Shown here: in pieces, positions 1-6,130 of the stretch
Layout of the letters: every line of letters begins with the position of its first letter
How positions within the stretch are numbered: the first letter of the stretch is position 1
Origin: Ruminiclostridium sp.
Lineage (GTDB): Bacteria; Bacillota_A; Clostridia; Oscillospirales; Ruminococcaceae
Length of the DNA: 8,233 nt
Direction of reading: 5' to 3'
Assembly (NCBI GenBank): GCA_017550775.1
Contig: JAFZOA010000584.1
Coordinates: 1-8,233, forward strand
The notes under the pieces: model-generated
Databases searched by the model: none
The model's input: the letters and a program-made list of their open reading frames with translations, nothing else
What the model was told of the DNA's origin: nothing
Program-made: the position numbers and the translations under genes

Positions 1-2
1 AG

Positions 3-38
3 GGTTGTCGTCACGGTTGTCACGGTTGTCACGGTGTC
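3..38. repeat. 9-bp tandem repeat (GTCACGGTT), about three to four copies
   Basis: Two perfect GTCACGGTT units (10-18 and 19-27) are followed by a third that degenerates at its last base (28-36), and a partial GGGTTGTC precedes them. A unit of 9 bp keeps reading frame, so this is likely to lie inside a coding sequence cut by the window edge. On the plus strand all three frames are open across the repeat, ending at TAA (43-45), TGA (77-79) or TAG (177-179). One minus-strand frame is open too. I cannot decide which frame is used, so no CDS is called. Confidence 0.8.
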
Positions 39-322
39 TCGCTAATGCCGCTCCGATCATTGGGGTTGGTGCTGACTGAGCTTTTGATGATAATGGACGA
101 AAATGTATTAGTAAGATGTGAGATATTCACTATCGACGTGACAGGTTGCTACTCTTATTTCAAATCAGATACACATTAGATTGCTTTTTTTCTTTATATG
201 TTTCAAAAACGGGACAGATTATTGATATACTCTTGATATTATATCGTTTTTGTGATACCTTTTTAATAGAGCGTTTCGTTTGTAGTTTTTGTGCGAAACG
301 ATCAAATAATTCCCTTGTGCTA
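39..322. other. AT-rich stretch with no supported gene
   Basis: No reading frame here has both a ribosome site and a recognisable protein. The open frame starting at 146 is a run of Phe, Leu, Ile and Cys codons typical of non-coding AT-rich DNA. The stretch holds several TTGATAT words (223-229 and 233-239, and again at 323-329 in the promoter) and the inverted repeat at 272-300. It probably marks the junction between the sequence carrying the tandem repeat and the AT-rich operon that follows. Confidence 0.6.
272..300. repeat. Inverted repeat CGTTTCG / CGAAACG
   Basis: A perfect 7-bp arm pair (272-278 and 294-300) flanks a 15-base T-rich loop. No T tract follows on the plus strand, so it is not a convincing terminator. 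It lies about 50 bp upstream of the sigma-gene promoter, where an operator or an upstream regulatory site would be plausible. That role is inference. Confidence 0.5.
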
Positions 323-351
323 TTGATATTTATGGCTAGTTGTGATATAAT
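323..351 (+). promoter_or_regulatory. Promoter of the sigma factor-helicase operon
   Basis: TTGATA (323-328) and a perfect TATAAT (346-351) are separated by 17 bp, with TG one base before the -10 (extended TGn). This fits a housekeeping sigma-A promoter. Transcription would start near 358, giving a leader of roughly 27 bases before the ATG at 385. An AAGGAGG ribosome site (371-377) stands 7 bases before the start codon. Confidence 0.8.
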
Positions 352-384
352 TGACAAAAGGACTATTGGAAAGGAGGCGATAAT

Positions 385-1695
385 ATGAACGAAAATATAA
401 TTCTTTCAATGATAAAACCATATTTAAAAGGAATGCTTTTGACTTACGATGATTTTGATAACATTTTCAGCGACATATTATCGCCAAAAGAACAGTACGA
501 GATTACATCCTTACTTGCTGATAAAGGTATAGAATTAGTTGATTCATACGATGAACAGGAAGACGCTTCTTTAGGGTACAAGTATTATCAAATGGCATTA
601 CCGTATTCAAAAAACGGGTTTATGACTTATGATAGCTTTGAAATTGCTTTTTCAGATTATTCAAGAAAACAACAGTACGAAATAGTTGAAGAACTGTACT
701 CTTATGGCATAGAACTTGCAGATTCATTAGATGGCGTTACAGTAGTAGGTAGAGCTGATGTTTCACTCGTTCCCGATGACAATGATGGGATTTTCAATAT
801 TTTATATGACGAAAACATTTTTAAAGATACCTCAAACAGCTCCGAAATAATACACATTAATAAAATTGTAAAACAATCAAACGCAACACTATGTGCGCTT
901 ATTCAGCAAGGCAATATGCAGGCGAAACAAGATATTTGTATAAAGAATCAGAGACTTGTAAGCAAATATGCAGCATCATACTATGGATATTATGGCAGTG
1001 ACTTGGATATTGAAGATTTAGAGCAGGCTGGATATATGGGGCTTATTGATGCCGCCGAAAACTTTGATCTTAGCAGAGACACAGCTTTCAGCACTTATGC
1101 TACGCCAAAGATAATAAGTTATATTGTGCGAGAAACAATCAATACTGGATTTACTATCAGATTACCAGTCCATATCGTAGAAAAAATCGCTAAAATAACA
1201 AAACTTGATGCTGCTTTTGATTCTGCTGGAATGAACTATGATGAAAGAATGACTTCAATTAGTGATGAGCTTCAAACACCGGCTGAAGAAATAAAATATC
1301 TGCTTTCAATTAGACAGCAGTATATGCAATGCACATCGCTTAATATACCTGTTGGCGAAGATGAAGTAACGGAACTCGAAGAATTTATCAAGGATGATGA
1401 TGCGCTTTCGGTTGAAGATGAAGTAGATAATATTTTACTTTCAGAAACAATACAGAATGTGTTATCAACTTTAAAGCCAAAAGAACAAAAAGCAATAATG
1501 CTAAGATTTGGCTTTATTAATAATAAAATCCATACGCTTGAAGAAATAGGGAACATGTATGGGGTTACAAAAGAAAGAGCACGACAAATAATTGAAAAAG
1601 CGTTACGAAAACTAAAACATCCAACAAAAAAGAATAAACTTAAAGACTATTATTATGGAGTAAAAAATGGAAAGAGTTCTGAAAAAAGCTTTTGA
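385..1695 (+). CDS. Sigma-70 family RNA polymerase sigma factor with duplicated region 1.1-like N-terminus
   Basis: This 436-residue protein would bind core RNA polymerase and direct it to promoters. Region 2 spans about 171-270 (NQRLVSKYA at 188-196, DLEQAGYMGLIDAAENF near 211-227, FSTYAT 235-240, IRLPVHIVEKI 258-268). Region 3 is about 271-330, and region 4 about 353-415 (TLKPKEQKAIMLRFGF, then helix-turn-helix TLEEIGNMYGVTKERARQI at 384-402). Region 4.2 keeps the usual -35-contacting residues (K396, E397, R400, Q401). In region 2.3/2.4 the usual WW pair is P241-K242, and the -10-reading Gln and Thr are S245 and V248. The N-terminus holds two related modules (about 15-57 and 76-117) resembling RpoD region 1.1; no typical region 1.2 motif is seen. 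The start has AAGGAGG 7 bases upstream. Its 3' end overlaps the helicase gene by 29 bp. The family call is secure; target promoters are unknown. Confidence 0.95.
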   Translation: MNENIILSMIKPYLKGMLLTYDDFDNIFSDILSPKEQYEITSLLADKGIELVDSYDEQEDASLGYKYYQMALPYSKNGFMTYDSFEIAFSDYSRKQQYEIVEELYSYGIELADSLDGVTVVGRADVSLVPDDNDGIFNILYDENIFKDTSNSSEIIHINKIVKQSNATLCALIQQGNMQAKQDICIKNQRLVSKYAASYYGYYGSDLDIEDLEQAGYMGLIDAAENFDLSRDTAFSTYATPKIISYIVRETINTGFTIRLPVHIVEKIAKITKLDAAFDSAGMNYDERMTSISDELQTPAEEIKYLLSIRQQYMQCTSLNIPVGEDEVTELEEFIKDDDALSVEDEVDNILLSETIQNVLSTLKPKEQKAIMLRFGFINNKIHTLEEIGNMYGVTKERARQIIEKALRKLKHPTKKNKLKDYYYGVKNGKSSEKSF

Positions 1696-4600
1696 AGACA
1701 AAATCAACAGTATAGATTTAGATGAAAAAACATTAATCGTTCTTAAAGGAATTCCCGCTCGATTTGGCATATCTGAAGTTATTGATCTTGATAAAATATT
1801 AGAGAACAAATTAGTATACTTCTTTGAATTGACTAAAATCAGAAAGATTTGTACATACGAAGAATTTTTATTATTAAGCGAATTCATTTTATCACAGTAT
1901 TCTACAGTTTATATTATAAACAACAATTTGTTTATGGAACAATATCCATTAGAGTTAAGTTGCTCAGATAAGACTATCAAAGGACTTTTAACTCATTTTA
2001 CTGAAACAGAAGATACCGAAAATGATGATTCTGATATCGGAGATATTGAAGAGATCATTTCCGCATTTGTCGGATTAAATGAAACCAAATGTGGTATTGT
2101 TGGTGTATATTGTGATGAGAATAGACTTCAAAATGATAAAGTAACTATTCTTAATCTATTTGATCAGGTAAATGTTTCTTTGGTTAATATTGAACAATCA
2201 AATGAATTTTTAGATATTGTAGATGAATCAGACTATGTTTACTTTGTTAATGAGCTTTCAAACGACAAACAAGCACTGACTATAAGAATAAGTAACTATA
2301 TCGGAGATAAATATCGCCTTATGGATCACATTAAACTTGTTGTACAATATTGGTCCGAGGTTAAGGATGTTTTTATCCTACAGACTGAGCAAAATGTTGC
2401 TTCTTTCCAACACAGAGATGAGTTTAATAGTATTCTAAATAAGTATTGGGGTTATTCAGATTATCGTGAACTTTCTGTATATGACACGAATAAACTGGAA
2501 ACCGGAGAAAAATCGGTAATAAAAGTTTCACAAGAAAAGATAATCTCAAATATAGTTGAACAGGTTGAGAATTGTGAGTTGTCTGAAACAAGTTACAGAG
2601 ATGTTTTTGTCACTGCCCCGACAGGTGCAGGAAAATCTGTTATGTTTCAGATACCCGCTATTTATCTTGCTGAAAAATATGATCTTCTTACAATAGTAAT
2701 ATCTCCGCTTATTGGTTTGATGAACGATCAAGTCAAAAACCTTGAATTGAAAAATTATAAAGCCGCCGAAACTATTAATTCTGATATTTCCCCCATAGTA
2801 AAAGAAGAAGTCACAGAGAAAGTAGCCTCAGGTGAGTGCAATATCCTTTATATCTCTCCGGAGACATTGCTGAGCAGGAGTGATGTTGTTCAACTTATAG
2901 GGAATAGAACTATTGGAATGATAGTTATAGATGAAGCGCACATTGTAACCACATGGGGAAAGCAGTTCAGACCCGATTATTGGTATCTTGGAGATCACAT
3001 TCAAAATTTAAGAAAAAACCAGCTAAAAAAGAAAGACCGCGCATTTGTTATAGCAACATTTACTGCGACAGCAATATATCATGGCTTAGAAGACATGTAT
3101 ACAGAAACTATAAATAGTCTGCATATGATAGACCCTATTACCTATCTTGGTTACATTAAGCGAAATGATATACAAATTAGAATCGAAAAACAGCAGAAAC
3201 AAAAAAGTGGAAGAAATGAATATGAGCTTGATAAGTTGGAGATGATACAAAAGATTATCAAACGCTCAATGATAACTAATAAGAAAACACTTATTTATTT
3301 TCCAACGGTCGCATTGATCAACAGATGTTATGAGTATCTTAGTGCTGTTGGGATGGTATCAAATGTCGCTGAATACCACGGCTCCTTAACAAAAGATCAA
3401 AAGCTCGAAAGCTATGAAAAGTTTTATAATAAAGAAAAACTTGTGATGCTTGCTACCAAAGCCTTTGGTATGGGAATAGATATAAATGACATTGAACTGA
3501 TCGTCCATTTCGCTCCTACCGGAAATGTTTGCGATTATGTGCAAGAAATAGGACGTGCGGCAAGAAAAGAAAACTTGATTGGCGAAGCATATTACAAGTA
3601 TGACACCAGAGATTTTAAGCATATAAATAGGCTACACGGATTATCAACAATAAAAAAGTATCAGCTTATTGAAGTAATAAACAAAATAATTGAATTATAC
3701 TTCAACGGATTGAAAAACGGGAGGAGAAAAAACTTCACCAAAAAAAGAAATGCAATGCTGCTTGATGCTGAAAACTTCACATATATTTTTGGCAATCCAA
3801 TCAGCGATGAAGATGATAATATAAACAAGGTTAAAACTGCGCTCTTAATAATACAAAAGGATTTTGAAAGCCGTATAGGATTTTCGCCTATTAATGTAAG
3901 ACCAATCCCACTGTTTTCACAAGGATTCTTTGAAATAAACGAAAAAGATCAGTCAAGGCTGAAAAAGAAATATCCCGATTGTCTTGAAGAAATAAACATT
4001 CAAAAACATATCTGTAGAGTAATGCTTGATATGATCTGGAAGAAAGACTATTCTTCGCTGTCTTTCCCCAAATTCAAATTCTTACTGTATTCCAAAGACC
4101 CTGAGTTAGATTTGGTAAATAAGATAAATATGAATCCAGCATTATGTGTTGAAATCAATTTTGCAGATGAATATTCAAGCATTTTTTCGAGAATATGGGG
4201 AAACATTAAAACATTTATAAACAAAAAAGTTGTATCTAATGAATACACATCCATTGTAGAAATGGCGGATGCTTTGCAAGATGATAAGATTACCAAGTAT
4301 AAAGCACGATCAATTTGCGAGGTAGTTATATCTTCGATGAATTCCTACAGGAAAAAGTTTGCAAACAATCCACAGCCTATAGCAAAGGAGAACACCACCA
4401 ATACAGGCGAAACCAAATATCAGTTTCAAGTTGCAGTCAATTCCTACTTTGAATGGGTACGGAGGTTATATAACACTATATTATCCGAAGTTGAAAACGG
4501 AGAATTATATCTTATCAATGACGGAAGAAAAACCGTCAAAGAGGTTAGCGTCGTTCTCGGAGTTCTTGAAGCCATTGATGTTCTATCATTCAATATGATT

Positions 4601-4870
4601 GGTGGTGCAAACAGCCAGCTTTATATTTACATAAACCAGATACAAAGTTTAAGGAATATAAAGAATAAGCCAGCAAGTTACAAAAACAAACTCTTAGACG
4701 GTGTTGCGGATCGTCACCTTATCTCCGTGAAGATGTTGACATTTCTCTACGAAAACGACTTTACAAGTGAAGAAATATGGGATTATCTTGAAGACTATTT
4801 TCTCGGAAAGATACCAGAAAAAGTAAAAAGAGATTGTCAACACGAGAGACCTAATTTGGAATTTAATTAA
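1667..4870 (+). CDS. RecQ-like superfamily 2 DNA helicase with large novel extensions
   Basis: This 1067-residue protein has a clear RecQ-type ATPase core: Walker A APTGAGKS (317-324), ISPLIGLMNDQV (345-356), a DEAH box (422-425) followed by a RecQ-like W...FRPDY..LG context (430-442), motif III FTATA (465-469), motif V ATKAFGMGIDI (596-606) and motif VI QEIGRAAR (626-633). It should unwind or translocate on nucleic acid using ATP. The first 300 residues match nothing I know and include an acidic patch (112-131). The C-terminal 400 residues also look unfamiliar, and no four-cysteine RQC zinc site or HRDC domain is visible after motif VI. Typical RecQ proteins are about 500-700 residues. The ATG at 1667 has GGAG (1657-1660) 6 bases upstream, inside the sigma gene, so translation is probably coupled. 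The gene is AT-rich like its partner. It could act in defence, element maintenance or repair; the window does not say. Confidence 0.93.
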   Translation: MERVLKKAFEDKINSIDLDEKTLIVLKGIPARFGISEVIDLDKILENKLVYFFELTKIRKICTYEEFLLLSEFILSQYSTVYIINNNLFMEQYPLELSCSDKTIKGLLTHFTETEDTENDDSDIGDIEEIISAFVGLNETKCGIVGVYCDENRLQNDKVTILNLFDQVNVSLVNIEQSNEFLDIVDESDYVYFVNELSNDKQALTIRISNYIGDKYRLMDHIKLVVQYWSEVKDVFILQTEQNVASFQHRDEFNSILNKYWGYSDYRELSVYDTNKLETGEKSVIKVSQEKIISNIVEQVENCELSETSYRDVFVTAPTGAGKSVMFQIPAIYLAEKYDLLTIVISPLIGLMNDQVKNLELKNYKAAETINSDISPIVKEEVTEKVASGECNILYISPETLLSRSDVVQLIGNRTIGMIVIDEAHIVTTWGKQFRPDYWYLGDHIQNLRKNQLKKKDRAFVIATFTATAIYHGLEDMYTETINSLHMIDPITYLGYIKRNDIQIRIEKQQKQKSGRNEYELDKLEMIQKIIKRSMITNKKTLIYFPTVALINRCYEYLSAVGMVSNVAEYHGSLTKDQKLESYEKFYNKEKLVMLATKAFGMGIDINDIELIVHFAPTGNVCDYVQEIGRAARKENLIGEAYYKYDTRDFKHINRLHGLSTIKKYQLIEVINKIIELYFNGLKNGRRKNFTKKRNAMLLDAENFTYIFGNPISDEDDNINKVKTALLIIQKDFESRIGFSPINVRPIPLFSQGFFEINEKDQSRLKKKYPDCLEEINIQKHICRVMLDMIWKKDYSSLSFPKFKFLLYSKDPELDLVNKINMNPALCVEINFADEYSSIFSRIWGNIKTFINKKVVSNEYTSIVEMADALQDDKITKYKARSICEVVISSMNSYRKKFANNPQPIAKENTTNTGETKYQFQVAVNSYFEWVRRLYNTILSEVENGELYLINDGRKTVKEVSVVLGVLEAIDVLSFNMIGGANSQLYIYINQIQSLRNIKNKPASYKNKLLDGVADRHLISVKMLTFLYENDFTSEEIWDYLEDYFLGKIPEKVKRDCQHERPNLEFN

Positions 4871-4893
4871 AAGATTTTTATCCTACCGGTGTA

Positions 4894-4922
4894 TTGTATT
4901 TTTTCTTAAATAGTGTTATAAT
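4894..4922 (+). promoter_or_regulatory. Promoter of the toxin-antitoxin operon
   Basis: TTGTAT (4894-4899) and TATAAT (4917-4922) are 17 bp apart, with TG one base before the -10 box. The start would fall near 4929. The ribosome site AGGAGG (4938-4943) lies 8 bases before the ATG at 4952. No terminator hairpin is visible between the helicase stop (4870) and this promoter, so read-through from the upstream operon is also possible. Confidence 0.75.
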
Positions 4923-4951
4923 AAAGAAAAGGTGAAAAGGAGGGAGTCGTT

Positions 4952-5167
4952 ATGTCAATCTCAATAAACGAATTCAAAGCCAATATCGATCAGTATATCC
5001 TATTAGCCAAAACGGAAGATCTGTTCATTCAGCTCGACGGCGATGTTGTTATGAAACTTTCGAATACCAAAAGCGACAGACGTAAGATTGCGGAGTCGCT
5101 GCTCGGCGCTGTGCCTGCCGACATTACACTTGAACAGTCCAGAGATATGAAGGCGGTTGAATTATGA
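4952..5167 (+). CDS. Phd/YefM-type antitoxin
   Basis: This 71-residue protein is the first gene of a type II toxin-antitoxin pair. The N-terminal part (about 2-36) has the Phd/YefM pattern: INEFKANIDQYI at 5-16, then LAKTEDLFIQLDGDVVMKL, where related proteins usually read 'TEDIIITKNGKPVAKL'. This fold normally dimerises, binds its own promoter and carries a C-terminal tail that wraps the toxin; residues about 40-71 would be that tail. The start is supported by AGGAGG 8 bases upstream. The stop overlaps the toxin start as ATGA (5164-5167). By analogy with the family, the antitoxin-toxin complex probably represses the promoter at 4894-4922. The family call rests on motif resemblance in a short protein. 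Confidence 0.8.
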   Translation: MSISINEFKANIDQYILLAKTEDLFIQLDGDVVMKLSNTKSDRRKIAESLLGAVPADITLEQSRDMKAVEL

Positions 5168-5607
5168 AAGTAGTTTTTGATACTTGCGTGGTTATTTATG
5201 TGCTGCAAAGACGAGAGCCTTTCTGCACCGACGCTATGAAGCTCGTTAACGCCGTGTCCGATCAAACGATCACGGGGATATTAACAGCAAAATCAATAAC
5301 CGACATATACTATCTTATGCGGAAAAACCTTCACAGCGAGGAAGCTGCACGCAATCTGCTCGGGAAGCTGTTCATTCTCTTTGATGTCGAGGATACCTAT
5401 TCGGTGGACTGTCACGGAGCAATAGTTTCGCCGGTTGCCGATTATGAAGATGCAGTTATGGTACAGACGGCTAAGCGTATCAGTGCAGACTGTATAGTTA
5501 CACGGAATCAAAAGGACTATGCTAAATCCGATGTACCTTTTCTCTCCCCGCATGAGCTTCTTGGGAAAATAATAACCGTCCGCCCCGATAACGAGACGAA
5601 CGGCTGA
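5164..5607 (+). CDS. PIN-domain toxin (VapC-like ribonuclease)
   Basis: This 147-residue PIN-domain protein is the toxin partner. PIN domains are metal-dependent ribonucleases with a cluster of acidic residues. Here these are D6 in VVFDTCVVIY, D47 in SITDIYYLMR, D93 or D96 in ADYEDAV, and D109 with N115 in ADCIVTRNQKDY. The length is normal for a single PIN domain. Its ATG overlaps the antitoxin stop by 4 bp, which favours coupled translation and an antitoxin excess. No frameshift or missing catalytic residue is evident, so the toxin should be active. The target RNA (tRNA, rRNA or mRNA) cannot be predicted. G+C content is much higher than in the helicase gene just upstream, so the pair probably has a separate origin. 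The gene ends inside the terminator shared with the convergent gene. Confidence 0.88.
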   Translation: MKVVFDTCVVIYVLQRREPFCTDAMKLVNAVSDQTITGILTAKSITDIYYLMRKNLHSEEAARNLLGKLFILFDVEDTYSVDCHGAIVSPVADYEDAVMVQTAKRISADCIVTRNQKDYAKSDVPFLSPHELLGKIITVRPDNETNG

Positions 5608-5615
5608 CGGTTATT
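5571..5615. terminator. Bidirectional terminator between convergent genes
   Basis: A perfect 10-bp inverted repeat, AATAACCGTC (5571-5580) and GACGGTTATT (5606-5615), encloses a 25-base loop that can add a GCC/GGC pairing. On the minus strand the stem runs into ATTTTCCC; on the plus strand it runs into CATTT. It covers the last codons of the toxin gene and the stop codon of the convergent DUF6809 gene, so both 3' ends are built into one hairpin. Confidence 0.65.
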
Positions 5616-5874
5616 CATTTAAGATACTGATCATTATAGCTGCGCCGAGTCTGAATCCTCTCTCGAAGTCCGCTTCGCATTTAAGCTGCGTTTCGATGTG
5701 AAGCTCGTCGGTATAGGCGTTCAGCAGCTCCTTACAATCCGGGAACTGGTCGAGAAGCTGTTCCTCGGTATCGCAGATAGTTTTTCGGTTGTCGGTGTAC
5801 CGCTTGGTAGCGGGTGCCGGTTTCTCGCAGGGGTTGATCTCGCCGTAGTATAGCTTGCTTATTATGCTGTTCAT
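5611..5874 (-). CDS. DUF6809-like small protein of unknown function
   Basis: This 87-residue protein resembles the DUF6809 family of small clostridial proteins, with an N-terminal YYGEINPCE (9-17) and a C-terminal FERGFRLGAAIM (70-81) as landmarks. No catalytic motif, signal peptide or membrane segment is seen, and the function is unknown. I take the ATG at 5874 as the start because GGAGG (minus strand, 5883-5887) sits 8 bases upstream. An in-frame TTG at 5889 would add five residues but overlaps that ribosome site, so it is unlikely. The gene converges on the toxin gene, with 4 bp between the toxin stop codon (ending 5607) and its own stop codon (beginning 5611). A minus-strand TATTAT (5902-5907) may be its -10 box, without a clear -35 but with a direct repeat beyond it. 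The family assignment is from memory of its pattern. Confidence 0.75.
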   Translation of the reverse strand: MNSIISKLYYGEINPCEKPAPATKRYTDNRKTICDTEEQLLDQFPDCKELLNAYTDELHIETQLKCEADFERGFRLGAAIMISILNE

Positions 5875-5926
5875 CTGAAAATCCTCCAAAATATTACTTT
5901 AATAATAAACAGATATGTGCTACGGC

Positions 5927-5947
5927 TTGGACATTATTTGGACATTA
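5927..5947. repeat. 10-bp direct repeat, 11-bp period
   Basis: TTGGACATTA occurs perfectly at 5927-5936 and 5938-5947, one base apart. A period of 11 bp puts both copies on the same face of the helix, as for a protein binding site. It lies 19 bp beyond a minus-strand TATTAT -10-like box (5902-5907), where a -35 is missing, so an activator site for the DUF6809 gene is possible. Confidence 0.6.
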
Positions 5948-5959
5948 ATTTTACAAAAA

Positions 5960-5977
5960 GTGGCTTTAAAATGCCAC
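5960..5977 (+). repeat. Small hairpin GTGGC / GCCAC
   Basis: A 5-bp perfect arm pair (5960-5964 and 5973-5977) can be extended by T/A pairs inside the 8-base loop. It lacks a T tract directly after it. It is the first of a series of hairpins in the gene-free stretch 5875-6404. Confidence 0.45.
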
Positions 5978-5986
5978 AGTGTACTT

Positions 5987-6089
5987 TTGGTTGGCTGCGG
6001 AGAACCCGCATTATATAAGCGTTTGCGGCACTTTGCGATAACACGCAAAAAGCAATCTTGGGATTTCAAGTCCTATCTCCGCAACCAAA
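5987..6089 (+). repeat. Imperfect foldback with tRNA-like layout
   Basis: TGCGGAG (5996-6002) pairs with CTCCGCA (6077-6083), followed by ACCA (6084-6087). Between them are CCGC/GCGG (6006-6009, 6025-6028), TTTGCG/CGCAAA (6032-6037, 6044-6049) and TGGGA/TCCTA (6059-6063, 6071-6075) around the loop TTTCAAG. This is a four-way junction of class II tRNA size. It is not a normal tRNA: there is no GG in the D-like loop, the anticodon-like loop has six bases, and the T-like loop is one base off. The outer TTTGGTT/AACCAAA match suggests it may simply be a foldback or an old attachment site. A following small hairpin, GGCTT/AAGCC, lies at 6107-6120. Confidence 0.4.
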
Positions 6090-6130
6090 CTTCAAGTCTC
6101 GTAAACGGCTTGGTTAAGCCATTTACTCCA

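Noticed and set aside
146..388. Open frame of 80 codons on the plus strand before the sigma gene
   Set aside because: It has no ribosome site, hydrophobic low-complexity content from AT-rich DNA, and runs across the sigma-gene promoter and start codon.
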